Notes: a model not told the origin generated them from the sequence alone. Positions 25,347 to 33,400 are shown, counted from the stretch's first letter. The stretch: 64,000 bases of DNA from Caballeronia turbans (GCA_001544655.2 FCOD02000015.1:1-64000); one strand, 5' to 3'. Numbers and translations are program-made.

Positions 25347-26228
25347 ATGGCCCGACGAAGCAAACAGGAAGACATCCAGGCGGAGACCCCTGATACCACG
25401 GAAGATGACACGTCGCCCGGCGGCGGCTCCAGCTATCTCGTGCCGGGCCTCGAACGCGGCTTGCGGATCCTTGCCGAGTTCTCCGCGCGTGAGCCGGTGC
25501 TGGGAGCGCCCGAGTTGTCGCGACGCATAGGCATTCCGCGCACGACCACGTTCCGTTTGCTGCAAACGCTCGAAGCGCTCGGCTTTCTCGAACGAGTGAA
25601 CGGCGACCGCAACTTCCGGCTGGGCGTCGCCGTGCTGCGGCTTGGTTTCGAATACGTGAACTCGCTCGAACTGACCGATCTGGGCACGCCGATTCTGGAG
25701 CGTTTGCGCGATGCCACCGGTCTATCGACGCATCTCCTGATCCGCGATCAGCGCGATGTCGTGTTCGTCGCGAAAGCGCAAAGTCATGAGCCGCTGTTCA
25801 GCTCGGTGAAGGTGCATGTCGGCACGCGGCTGCCCGCTCATGCGACCGTGCATGGACATGTGCTGATGGGCGATCTTTCGCTCGCCGCCCTAAAGGCGCT
25901 CTATCCCGAAGCGCAACTGGAAAAGTACACGGAGCGCACGCCCGCGACCGTCGACGAACTTTTCGAACGCGTGCAGGAGTGCGCGGCGCTCGGCTATGGA
26001 TTGAGCGAGGCATCGTTCGAGCGCGGGATATCGGTCGTCACCGCACCCGTGCGCGATCATTCCGGCGCGATCGTCGCGGCCGTGACCGCGACCGTGCCGC
26101 GCTCGGACATCGGTGCGGAGGATGAGAAGTCGCGACTCGTCGAAATGATCTGCGCTGCTGCGATGGAGCTTTCCACGCGGCTCAACTATCGACCGGCGCC
26201 GGATGATCCCACCGCTGCGCTTGCTTGA
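25347..26228 (+). CDS. IclR-family transcriptional regulator (copy 1)
   Basis: A 293-residue regulator. The N-terminal 30 residues are polar; the winged helix-turn-helix spans about 32-95 (VPGLERGLRILAEFSAREPV, LGAPELSRRIGIPRTTTFRLL) and a GAF-like effector domain follows (LLIRDQRDVVFVAKAQSH...GHVLMGDLSL...SFERGISVVTAPV). It is very similar across its length to the IclR protein at 31734-32594, with roughly two residues in three identical by eye. It is divergent from the TSUP gene and converges on the porin gene. It probably binds the TGTTCC-N6-GGAACA sites at 27.5-27.8 kb or a site in the 134-bp gap. Confidence 0.92.
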   Translation: MARRSKQEDIQAETPDTTEDDTSPGGGSSYLVPGLERGLRILAEFSAREPVLGAPELSRRIGIPRTTTFRLLQTLEALGFLERVNGDRNFRLGVAVLRLGFEYVNSLELTDLGTPILERLRDATGLSTHLLIRDQRDVVFVAKAQSHEPLFSSVKVHVGTRLPAHATVHGHVLMGDLSLAALKALYPEAQLEKYTERTPATVDELFERVQECAALGYGLSEASFERGISVVTAPVRDHSGAIVAAVTATVPRSDIGAEDEKSRLVEMICAAAMELSTRLNYRPAPDDPTAALA

Positions 26229-26278
26229 ATTTGGCTTTTTCTTGCCGGATCCCGGTTTCTTTTCGGTTTATTAGCGAT

Positions 26279-26304
26279 TAGCGCCGCCCTCCCCAGGGCA
26301 ACGC
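26279..26304. terminator. Possible hairpin between IclR and porin genes
   Basis: An imperfect stem (AGCG..GCCCT with AGGGC..CGCT around CCCC) lies in the 98-bp gap between these converging genes. There is no clean T run, so confidence is low. Confidence 0.35.
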
Positions 26305-26326
26305 TGATTCCACGAAAAAAGTGCTG

Positions 26327-27400
26327 TCAGAACGAGTGATGAATACCCGCTAGCACGATGACCTGATTCGCCGTGCTCGACACGCCCGCCGTGAAGAACG
26401 CGGCCTTCGCACCGCCGGTCGCGTGCTCGTACAGCGCGTTCACATAGAGTTGCGTCGATTTCGACAACATGTAGATATCGCCGATTTCAAACTGCGTCCA
26501 GCGGCCACCCGCGAAGGTCGTCGTGGCCGCGCCGCCGGCAATCCAGTTCCACGCGACCGGCTTGAAAGTCAGCCCCGCATCGTATGACTGGAACGTGTCC
26601 GACTGACCGTTCGATTGCAACTTCACGCGCGTATAAAGACCGTGCACCACGAACTTGCCGATCTCATACGACGCGCCCGCGCCCATCACTTCCTGCTTGT
26701 CCGCCATGTATGTCGCGGCGGGCTGGCCCTGGAAAGTCGTAAGACCGGTCGTCGCGATTGCCGGCGTGCGATTGTGCTCGTTCGAATACGTGGCCGCCGC
26801 CTTGAACGGACCGTTCGCATACGTGATGCCGAAGCCGTAGTTGCGGCCCGTCGAGAAGTTCGTCGTGTTGCCGAGGCCCATCATTGCGCCGGCGGAAAAG
26901 CCGTAGAAATTCGCCGAGCGGAATTTCACCGAGTTGTCGTAGGGCACGACGCCGGTGTCCGCGAGCTGGTCGATGTTGCCCGGATGGAACGCATACCAGC
27001 TCGCCGCGAGATACGCGGTGGAGAGCGGCCCGAGCATGTCGAAGCTGAACGGCGTCTGATGACCGAGCGTCAGCGTGCCGACGTTCTCCTGATCCAGCCC
27101 GAGATACGCCTGACGATTCCATAGCGTGCCGGCCTTCGCGAAATTGCCGCTGTTGGTATAGAAGCCGTTCTCCAGCTGCGCCACCGTCTTCAGGCCACCA
27201 CCCAGATCTTCGACGATACGAAAGCCCCAGCGGTCTGGCTGCATGTTGCCCTGCTCCTCCATCCATTTCGGATGGCCGCCGACATTGTTGATATATGCGA
27301 TGCCGGCATCGAGGCTGCCGTAAAGCGTGACCGTGCTCTGCGCGGCCGCCCCGGTCGCAACCCCGGCTCCGATGAGCCCCGCTGCAATGATGTGCTTCAC
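26327..27400 (-). CDS. Gram-negative general porin, Burkholderia type
   Basis: A 357-residue outer-membrane protein with a signal peptide (cleavage GAAAQS near residue 20). The mature N-terminus SVTLYGSLDAG-like segment (here TVTLYGSLDAGIAYIN), WGFRIVEDLGGGLKTVAQLENG and the C-terminal phenylalanine (AGIHHSF) are classic for betaproteobacterial trimeric porins of 16 strands. It faces away from the ring-hydroxylating operon, and its promoter region carries the same IclR-type palindrome, so it is probably the outer-membrane entry for that pathway's substrate. Confidence 0.93.
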   Translation of the reverse strand: MKHIIAAGLIGAGVATGAAAQSTVTLYGSLDAGIAYINNVGGHPKWMEEQGNMQPDRWGFRIVEDLGGGLKTVAQLENGFYTNSGNFAKAGTLWNRQAYLGLDQENVGTLTLGHQTPFSFDMLGPLSTAYLAASWYAFHPGNIDQLADTGVVPYDNSVKFRSANFYGFSAGAMMGLGNTTNFSTGRNYGFGITYANGPFKAAATYSNEHNRTPAIATTGLTTFQGQPAATYMADKQEVMGAGASYEIGKFVVHGLYTRVKLQSNGQSDTFQSYDAGLTFKPVAWNWIAGGAATTTFAGGRWTQFEIGDIYMLSKSTQLYVNALYEHATGGAKAAFFTAGVSSTANQVIVLAGIHHSF

Positions 27401-27542
27401 CCTTCGCTCTCCTAACCGTGTGGTTCAAGGGCGGGCTGTGCCCGCTGTCCCGTTGCGGCTTGTCGCCGTTACTGCGCTTTATCCCGGTTCCCGATGGCCC
27501 TGCTTCGCACCGTCCGGGAGGCGTCTTGTTGATCGCCCGTTA

Positions 27543-27560
27543 TGTTCCATATATGGATCA
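27543..27560. promoter_or_regulatory. IclR-type operator on the porin side
   Basis: TGTTCC-ATATAT-GGATCA: identical left arm and spacer length to the operator at 27828-27845, with one mismatch in the right arm. The inner part TCCATATATGGA is itself a perfect palindrome. It lies just downstream of the predicted porin transcription start, a position suited to repression. Confidence 0.65.
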
Positions 27561-27577
27561 ACGTACTGCCTATGGAA

Positions 27578-27607
27578 AGTATAGTGAGGTTTGCAGCGCC
27601 AAAACAA
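27578..27607 (-). promoter_or_regulatory. Candidate porin promoter
   Basis: Reading leftward: -35 TTGTTT (27602-27607), an 18-bp spacer, and -10 TATACT (27578-27583). The IclR-type operator starts about 18 bp downstream of the -10 box. Confidence 0.5.
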
Positions 27608-27804
27608 TAAATTTTCAGACGACCTCGGGTAGACCCTTAAGGCACGTCGGATGCGTCTCGTTCGTAGCAAAAAGAGCTTACGAATCAATGTCGAACGGAC
27701 GTTTATACGTCAGATCAGACGTGAGACGAACGCCTGAACGACCAGCAATCTAGTGTTTTCACCTAGATATCCACTTTTTTATTTTCCCGGGCTCAGACCA
27801 CTCC

Positions 27805-27810
27805 TATAAT
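27805..27810 (+). promoter_or_regulatory. -10 box of the ring-hydroxylating operon
   Basis: A consensus TATAAT 62 bp before the first gene of the operon. The -35 region at 17-bp spacing (TTTTCC, 27782-27787) is poor. The operator at 27828-27845 begins 18 bp downstream, the same geometry as on the porin side. Confidence 0.55.
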
Positions 27811-27827
27811 GCCCATACACGAACTGC

Positions 27828-27845
27828 TGTTCCTTTAGTGGAACA
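27828..27845. promoter_or_regulatory. IclR-type operator on the ring-hydroxylating operon side
   Basis: TGTTCC-TTTAGT-GGAACA, perfect 6-bp arms with a 6-bp centre, just past the predicted transcription start and 26 bp before the first ATG. Arm sequence and spacing fit an IclR-family dimer site. Two IclR genes flank or lie inside the island. Confidence 0.7.
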
Positions 27846-27871
27846 CAGACGAACCAGAGGAAGGGTGAAAG

Positions 27872-28189
27872 ATGTCTGAACAATGGCGCTGCGCCGGGCA
27901 TGCCGGCGATCTGTCGGAAGACGCACCGATCGAATTCAAGCTCGACGACGGCGCGGAGATCGGTATCTACAAAGTGGGCGACGAGCTGTATGCGCTCGAG
28001 AACGTCTGCCCGCACGCATACGCGCTGCTGACGCAGGGTTTCGTCGATGGCGACACCGTCGAATGTCCGCTGCACGAAGCGGTGTTTCACATCCCCACGG
28101 GCAAATGCCTGAAAGAGCCCGGCGGCCGCGACCTGAAGACGTATTCGGTGCGCCTCGCCGGCGAGGAAATCCAGATCAAGGTGGCGTGA
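27872..28189 (+). CDS. Rieske [2Fe-2S] ferredoxin of a ring-hydroxylating oxygenase
   Basis: A 105-residue electron carrier. The Rieske cluster ligands are C46-x-H48 (NVCPHAY) and C65-x2-H68 (ECPLHEA), with the spacing of biphenyl/naphthalene dioxygenase ferredoxins. AGAGGAAGGG precedes the ATG. It would pass electrons from the FAD reductase (38351-39568) to the oxygenase alpha subunit (28515-29576). It is the first gene of the operon; the next starts 1 bp after its stop. Confidence 0.93.
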   Translation: MSEQWRCAGHAGDLSEDAPIEFKLDDGAEIGIYKVGDELYALENVCPHAYALLTQGFVDGDTVECPLHEAVFHIPTGKCLKEPGGRDLKTYSVRLAGEEIQIKVA

Positions 28190-28190
28190 C

Positions 28191-28499
28191 ATGGAAAAAG
28201 TCGTGAACTTCAACCCGCATCTCAAGCCGTGGCTCGCGCCGCAGCCGAACAACGTCGCCGGCAAGGGCGTGATCGAGAAGCCGGGTCAGACCGAGAACTT
28301 CATCTGGCAAACGCGCAAGGCCGAGCCGACGCAATACGAAAACGACTTCGGCGACGCGCTCGAACGCGTCTTCGAAGCGGGCGCGCTGGAACTGGAGCAA
28401 GTGGTCGCGGGCTTGAACAAGGACGGCTTTCGCACGCCGGAAGGCACGACGTGGACCGCCGAGCGCCTCGCCACCGAGCTGCGCACGCTCGCCGATTAA
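28191..28499 (+). CDS. Recombinase-like helix-turn-helix small protein
   Basis: A 102-residue protein. Residues 1-50 (FNPHLKPWLAPQPNNVAGKG, then ENFIWQTRKAEPTQYENDF) have no known domain. The C-terminal part (LEQVVAGLNKDGFRTPEGTTWTAERL) resembles the short helix-turn-helix segment of serine recombinases, where the motif reads LN..G..TP.G..W. Genes of this type are found next to Rieske oxygenase genes and carry the name recombinase-like HTH protein. It lacks any catalytic serine domain. It lies tightly between the ferredoxin and the alpha subunit, so a role as an oxygenase assembly or small subunit is as likely as DNA binding. Confidence 0.75.
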   Translation: MEKVVNFNPHLKPWLAPQPNNVAGKGVIEKPGQTENFIWQTRKAEPTQYENDFGDALERVFEAGALELEQVVAGLNKDGFRTPEGTTWTAERLATELRTLAD

Positions 28500-28514
28500 A
28501 GAAGGAGCATTCCC

Positions 28515-29576
28515 ATGACGTCCTCTCAGCAGACAACCGTCGCCGTCGATCCCGTTCAGGCTTATCTCGATCGCGGCTTGCGCAATTACTGGTATCCCGT
28601 CGCGCCTGGCTGGCAAGTGGCGAACGCGCCCATCGGCCTGACGCGCCTCGGCGATCAGATCGTCCTCTGGCGCGACAACGAAGGCAAAGTGCACGCGCTC
28701 GAAGACCGCTGCCCGCATCGCGGCGCGCGCCTGTCGCTCGGCTGGAATCTCGGCGGCAGCGTCGCGTGCTGGTATCACGGCATCGAAGTCGATGGCAGCG
28801 GCACCGTGCAGAAAGTGCCCGCCGTGTCGGCATGCCCGCTCGAAGGCCAGAAGTGCGTGAAGTCGTATCCGGTCGAAGAACGCGCGGGCGCGATCTTCCT
28901 CTGGTTCGGCGACGACGCCAACAAGGAACCCGCGCCGCTCGTGCTTCCCGAAGAACTCGTCGGCGATGAATACGCGAGCTTCCTTTGCATGTCCCACTGG
29001 AAGTGCAATTACCAGTACGCGATCGACAACGTGATGGACCCGATGCACGGCGCTTATCTGCACGCGACATCGCACTCGATGGCCGAAGGCGACAAGCAGG
29101 CCGACATGCGCGTGCGCAAGACCGAAACCGGCCTCATGTTCGAGAAGGTGAATCAGCGCGACGTGAACTTCGACTGGGTCGAACTGGGCGAAACCGGCTG
29201 CCTGTGGATGCGCCTCGCGATTCCGTACAAGAAGAAGTTCGGTCCGGGCGGCAACTTCGGGATCATCGGCTTCGCCACGCCCGTCGATGAAGACAACTGC
29301 CAGGTCTATTTCTGGCGCACGCGCAAGGTCTCGGGATGGCAACGCGATGCGTGGCGTTTCCTGTATCGCAATCGTCTCGAAGGCCTGCACTGGGCCGTGC
29401 TGGAACAAGACCGCTACGTGCTCGAAAGCCTCGCGCCGAACGCGCGCGATCACGAGTTCCTCTATCAGCACGATGTCGGCATGACGCGTGTGCGCCGCAT
29501 GCTGAAGCAACGTGCGCAGCAGCATCTCGCCGCCCTCGACGCGCTTGCGAAGAACACGGAGCACGTTCATGCGTGA
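28515..29576 (+). CDS. Ring-hydroxylating oxygenase alpha subunit
   Basis: A 353-residue catalytic subunit. The Rieske domain has C66-x-H68 (CPHRG) and C85-x2-H88 (CWYHG). The mononuclear iron site shows D171-N172 and D175, then H178 and H183 in DNVMDPMHGAYLHATSH, the pattern of phthalate-type and related single-component oxygenases. No beta subunit gene is present, which also fits an alpha-only oxygenase. It should add O2 to an aromatic ring or demethylate. GAAGGAGCA precedes the ATG. The following SDR overlaps it by 8 bp. Confidence 0.93.
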   Translation: MTSSQQTTVAVDPVQAYLDRGLRNYWYPVAPGWQVANAPIGLTRLGDQIVLWRDNEGKVHALEDRCPHRGARLSLGWNLGGSVACWYHGIEVDGSGTVQKVPAVSACPLEGQKCVKSYPVEERAGAIFLWFGDDANKEPAPLVLPEELVGDEYASFLCMSHWKCNYQYAIDNVMDPMHGAYLHATSHSMAEGDKQADMRVRKTETGLMFEKVNQRDVNFDWVELGETGCLWMRLAIPYKKKFGPGGNFGIIGFATPVDEDNCQVYFWRTRKVSGWQRDAWRFLYRNRLEGLHWAVLEQDRYVLESLAPNARDHEFLYQHDVGMTRVRRMLKQRAQQHLAALDALAKNTEHVHA

Positions 29577-30312
29577 TGCGCTCGACGGCCGCCGCGTGCT
29601 GGTCACAGGCGGCGCTCGCGGACTCGGCGCGGCGTTCGTCCGGGCGCTCGTTGAGCGCGGCGCGCACGTCGCATTCGGGGATGTGCTGCATGCGGAAGGC
29701 GAGGCGCTCGCGCGTGAACTGCCCGAAGCGCACTTCTTCCCGCTCGATCTGAATGAGCCGCAGAGCATCTCCGCATTCGTCGATGCAAGCGTGAAAGCGC
29801 TGGGCGGCCTCGACGGCCTCATCAACAACGCCGCGATCACGAATTCGGGCGGCAAGTCCGCCGATGAACTCACGCCGCAAACGTGGGACGCCGTGATGAA
29901 CGTCAACGTGCGCGGGTCGTGGCTCATGAGCGTCGCGTGCCTGCCGCATCTGAAGGCATCGGGGCGCGGCGCGATCGTGAACATCGCATCGGATACGGCG
30001 TTGTGGGGCGCGCCGAAGCTGCTCGCCTACGTCGCGAGCAAGGGCGCCGTGATCGCGATGACGCGTTCGCTCGCCCGCGAGTTCGGCACGAGCAACGTGA
30101 CCGTCAACGCGATCGCGCCCGGCCTCACCGAAGTGGAAGCCACCGCCTACGTGCCCGCCGAGCGCCACGAGTACTACCTCAAAGGCCGCGCACTGACGCG
30201 CGCGCAAACGTCCGACGACGTGAACGGCCCCGTGCTGTTCCTGCTCTCGGATGCGGCGCGCTTCGTGACGGGCCAGTTGCTGCCGGTCAACGGCGGCTTC
30301 GTGATGAATTGA
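29569..30312 (+). CDS. SDR-family dehydrogenase, cis-diol or alcohol type
   Basis: A 247-residue SDR. Motifs: TGGARGLG near residue 14, NNAAI near 84, S in NIASDTALWG and Y-x3-K in YVASKGA, so the active site is complete. The end is VTGQLLPVNGGFVMN. In this operon position, directly after the oxygenase alpha subunit with overlapping frames, it is a good candidate for the NAD-dependent rearomatising step, although most cis-diol dehydrogenases are somewhat longer. The start ATG 29569 lies inside the end of the alpha-subunit gene. Confidence 0.88.
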   Translation: MRDALDGRRVLVTGGARGLGAAFVRALVERGAHVAFGDVLHAEGEALARELPEAHFFPLDLNEPQSISAFVDASVKALGGLDGLINNAAITNSGGKSADELTPQTWDAVMNVNVRGSWLMSVACLPHLKASGRGAIVNIASDTALWGAPKLLAYVASKGAVIAMTRSLAREFGTSNVTVNAIAPGLTEVEATAYVPAERHEYYLKGRALTRAQTSDDVNGPVLFLLSDAARFVTGQLLPVNGGFVMN

Positions 30313-30341
30313 TTCGCTCTATACAGAACCTGGAGAAAGCA

Positions 30342-30869
30342 ATGGCAGATGCCGACATCGAACGTAAATCGTGGGATCAGCCCGCCGACGCGAGCTTCGA
30401 GCAATGGATGAACTCGCGCGTCGCGCGGCTCGAGACGCGCCGCTACGACTGGGACGCGCTCAAGTTCCAGGCCGATTACGACCCGAAGTATCGCCGCGCG
30501 CAGATGCGCTATGTGGGCACGGGCGGCACGGGCGTCGCGAAGGACATGAACACCGTCCCCGCAGGCAGCTTCACGTTTTCGACGATGGTCATTCCCGCCG
30601 GCAACATCGGGCCGAGCCATATTCATATCGACGTCGAAGAGATTTTCTTCGTGCTGCGCGGAAAGATGAAGGTGATCTGCGAGAAGGACGGACAGACGTG
30701 GGAAGCCGTGCTCGGCGAGCGCGATCTCATCTCCGTGCCGCCTGGCGTGTATCGCACGGAAATCAACATCGGCGACGAAGACGCGCTGATGTGCGTGATG
30801 CTCGGCGCGTCGAAGCCCATCACGCCGACGTATCCGCCCGATTCGCCCTTGGCCAAGCTGAAGCGCTGA
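30342..30869 (+). CDS. Cupin-domain protein
   Basis: A 175-residue protein with TGGAGAAAGC upstream. A helical N-terminal part (SWDQPADASFEQWMNSR, RYDWDALKFQADYDPKYR) precedes a single cupin barrel from about residue 80, with metal ligands in GPSHIHIDVEEIFFVLRGKM (two His and a Glu) and a later SVPPGVYRTEIN. It may be a small dioxygenase, an isomerase or a sensor. Its place between the SDR and the hydrolase argues for a catalytic step on a pathway intermediate, but nothing in the sequence fixes it. Confidence 0.82.
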   Translation: MADADIERKSWDQPADASFEQWMNSRVARLETRRYDWDALKFQADYDPKYRRAQMRYVGTGGTGVAKDMNTVPAGSFTFSTMVIPAGNIGPSHIHIDVEEIFFVLRGKMKVICEKDGQTWEAVLGERDLISVPPGVYRTEINIGDEDALMCVMLGASKPITPTYPPDSPLAKLKR

Positions 30870-30876
30870 GACTGCG

Positions 30877-31737
30877 ATGAACATCGAGACGCTCGCGCGC
30901 TTTCCGGACATGCACATCGATACCGCTCAGGGCATCACGGGTTATCGCGAGGCAGGTGCGTCGCATCTGCGCACCCTGCCCGTCGTGCTGCTGCACGGGA
31001 TCGGCTCCGGTGCGGCGTCGTGGGTTCGGCAACTCGACGCGCTCGGCGCGACGCGTCGCGTGCTCGCGTGGGATGCGCCGGGTTATGGCGTGTCCACTCG
31101 CGTCGCGAATGAATCGCCGGTTGCGGCCGATTATGCGCACGCGTTGTCCGCGTGGCTCGATGCGCTCGGCGTGAATCGCTGCGTGCTCGTCGGCCATTCG
31201 CTCGGCGCGATCATCGCGGGTTCGTTCGCTGCACATGCGCCGGAGCGTGTGGCGGGCTTGCTGCTGATTTCGCCCGCTGCAGGTTACGGCGCGGCCTCGA
31301 AGCAAGTGCGTGAATCGAAGCGCGATGCACGATTGAAGATGCTCGACGAACTCGGCGCGCAAGGACTCGCACGCGAGCGCAGCGCGAACATGGTTTCGCA
31401 ATATGCCGATGACACCGCGCGCGAATGGGTCCGCTGGAACATGGCGCGCATCGTCCCCGAAGGCTACGCGCAAGCGACGCATCTGCTCGCGAACGCGGAC
31501 CTCGCAGCGGATATCGCGCGCTTTCATGGACGCATCGCGGTGGCGGTGGGCGCGGACGACGCGATCACGCCGCCCGCTGCGTGCGCGCCGATCGCGCAGG
31601 CCGCGCACGTCGGCCTGCAGGTCATTCCGCGTGCCGGCCACGCGGGTTATGTCGAATCTCCCGCCGTCCATACCGCGCTGATCGACTCGTTTTGCCAGGG
31701 CATCGAATGTCACATGAAAGACGGAGTACCGCAATGA
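30877..31737 (+). CDS. Alpha/beta hydrolase, meta-cleavage-product type
   Basis: A 286-residue hydrolase. The nucleophile is S108 in VLVGHSLGAII; D and H of the triad are likely in GADDAITPP and RAGHAGYVESP. The oxyanion segment is LLHGIGSGAASW near residue 40. Homology is to enzymes like BphD and DmpD that split the carbon chain left by extradiol ring opening, as well as to lactonases and esterases. It follows the cupin gene by 7 bp, and its stop overlaps the start of the second IclR gene. Confidence 0.85.
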   Translation: MNIETLARFPDMHIDTAQGITGYREAGASHLRTLPVVLLHGIGSGAASWVRQLDALGATRRVLAWDAPGYGVSTRVANESPVAADYAHALSAWLDALGVNRCVLVGHSLGAIIAGSFAAHAPERVAGLLLISPAAGYGAASKQVRESKRDARLKMLDELGAQGLARERSANMVSQYADDTAREWVRWNMARIVPEGYAQATHLLANADLAADIARFHGRIAVAVGADDAITPPAACAPIAQAAHVGLQVIPRAGHAGYVESPAVHTALIDSFCQGIECHMKDGVPQ

Positions 31738-32594
31738 CATCCATTGCCACGGAAGAAGCCGATAAAGGCGAACCGACTTACATCGTGCCGGGGCTCGAAC
31801 GCGGACTGAAGATCCTCACCGAGTTCTCGCCGCGCGAGCCCGTGCTCGGCGCGCCGGAACTGTCGCGGCGCCTCGGCATTCCGCGCACGACGGTGTTCCG
31901 GCTGCTTCAGACGCTCGAATCGCTCGGCTTTCTGGAGCGCGCGGACAAGGACCGCAACTACCGCCTGGGCGTGGCCGTATTGCGCCTCGGCTTCGAATAC
32001 CTGAGCTCGCTCGAACTGACCGATCTCGGCCTGCCGATCATCGAGGCGCTGCGCGATGCGACCGGTCTCACGAGTCACATCCTGATTCGCGATGGCCGCG
32101 ATGTCGTCTTCGTCGCCAAGGCGCAGAGTCACGCGCCGATCTTCAGTTCGGTGAAGGTGAACGTCGGCACGCGCCTGCCGGCGCATGCGACGACGCACGG
32201 TCACGTTCTGATGGGCGATCTGTCGCTCGATGAATTGCGCGCGCTGTATCCCGAACAGCATCTCGAGCGCTTCACGAAGTCGACGCCCGAAACCGTGGAA
32301 GAACTGTTCGAGCGCGTGAAGGAAGACGCCGAACGCGGCTACGCGACGAGCCAATCGTCGTTCGAGCGCGGCATTTCGGTCGTCACCGCGCCGGTTCGCA
32401 ACGACACGGGACGCATCGTCGCCGTCATCACGACGACGATCCCGCGTCCGGAAATCGATGCCGCATTGCTCGAAAGCGGCCTCATCGACAAGGTACGCGA
32501 GGCCGCCGATGCGCTCTCGCTGCGTCTCAACTATCGCCCGGCCGCGCGCGCAAGTGCATCGAGCCGATACATGAAGTCTCTGGGGTTGCAATGA
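31734..32594 (+). CDS. IclR-family transcriptional regulator (copy 2)
   Basis: A 286-residue regulator with the wHTH at about residues 18-80 (VPGLERGLKILTEFSPREPV, LGAPELSRRLGIPRTTVFRLL) and an IclR effector domain. It is a close paralogue of the regulator at 25347-26228, including the long identical stretch VVFVAKAQSH. It starts with ATGA overlapping the hydrolase stop, and its stop overlaps the next SDR start, so it is produced with the operon it is likely to control. Embedding the regulator in the operon creates feedback. Both copies may compete for the same operators. Confidence 0.92.
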   Translation: MTSIATEEADKGEPTYIVPGLERGLKILTEFSPREPVLGAPELSRRLGIPRTTVFRLLQTLESLGFLERADKDRNYRLGVAVLRLGFEYLSSLELTDLGLPIIEALRDATGLTSHILIRDGRDVVFVAKAQSHAPIFSSVKVNVGTRLPAHATTHGHVLMGDLSLDELRALYPEQHLERFTKSTPETVEELFERVKEDAERGYATSQSSFERGISVVTAPVRNDTGRIVAVITTTIPRPEIDAALLESGLIDKVREAADALSLRLNYRPAARASASSRYMKSLGLQ

Positions 32595-33400
32595 TTCAGA
32601 TCGATCTTTCAGGGCAGGTCGCCGTTGTCACCGGCGGTTCGTCGGGCATCGGCTTCGCGACGGCGCGCCTGTTTTTGCAGGCGGGCGCATCGGTCGCCAT
32701 TTGCGGACGCGACGCCGAACGCCTCGAAGCCGCGCAAGCCGCGCTCGCGACAGAATTCCCGCAAGCGCAATTGCTCGCTGCACGTTGCAATGTGCTCGAT
32801 GAGAACCACGTGAACGCCTTCGCCTCACGCATCGAGGCGCGTTTCGGCCGCGTCGACATGCTCGTGAACAACGCGGGACAAGGCCGCGTGTCCACCTTCG
32901 CCGATACGGCCGACGACGCCTGGCGCGACGAACTGGAGCTGAAGTACTTCAGCATCATCCGCCCGACGCGCGCCTTTCTGCCGATGCTCGAAGACGCGCC
33001 CGCGCCCGCGATCGTCTGCGTGAATTCGCTGCTCGCGTTGCAGCCGGAACCGCACATGGTCGCGACCTCGTCGGCGCGCGCAGGCGTGCTGAGCCTCGTG
33101 AAATCGCTCGCGACGGAACTCGCGCCGCAACGCATCCGCGTGAATTCGATTCTGATCGGCATCGTCGAATCGGGGCAGTGGAAGCGGCGTTACCAGGATT
33201 ATCTCCAGCAAGCACAAGACCCGCGCCAGAGCTGGCAGGAATGGACCGGCGAGCTCGCGCGCAAGAAAAACATTCCGCTCGGCCGCTTCGGCCTGCCCGA
33301 AGAAGCGGCTCAGGCGCTCTTCTATCTCGCAACAACGCTGTCGTCCTACACGACCGGCAGCCATATCGATGTTTCCGGAGGCTTTGCTCGTCATGTCTGA
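32591..33400 (+). CDS. SDR-family protein with altered active site
   Basis: A 269-residue SDR. NAD-binding motif TGGSSGIG at 14-21 and NNAG at 93-96 are intact, as is S146 (CVNSLLAL). Thirteen residues further on, where Tyr is expected, stands T159, and four later R163 replaces Lys (ATSSARAG). The usual S-Y-K triad is thus broken, a substitution seen in some SDR subfamilies, so it may bind cofactor without classic catalysis or use another mechanism. It overlaps both neighbours (IclR upstream and ThDP enzyme downstream), showing tight coupling. Confidence 0.85.
   Translation: MIQIDLSGQVAVVTGGSSGIGFATARLFLQAGASVAICGRDAERLEAAQAALATEFPQAQLLAARCNVLDENHVNAFASRIEARFGRVDMLVNNAGQGRVSTFADTADDAWRDELELKYFSIIRPTRAFLPMLEDAPAPAIVCVNSLLALQPEPHMVATSSARAGVLSLVKSLATELAPQRIRVNSILIGIVESGQWKRRYQDYLQQAQDPRQSWQEWTGELARKKNIPLGRFGLPEEAAQALFYLATTLSSYTTGSHIDVSGGFARHV

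Larger units (their letters stand above)
27401..27871. promoter_or_regulatory. Divergent control region: porin and ring-hydroxylating operon
   Basis: A 470-bp non-coding region with lower GC than its surroundings between the porin gene and the Rieske ferredoxin gene. Each side has a recognisable promoter with a TGTTCC-N6-GGAACA-type palindrome just downstream of the expected start (listed separately). The middle part (27610-27770) shows no further strong repeats by eye. Confidence 0.75.

Noticed and set aside
28176-29984. A 602-codon leftward frame opposite the Rieske oxygenase genes
   Set aside because: Low-complexity Arg/Ala-rich translation with no recognisable domain; the opposite strand carries three well supported genes.
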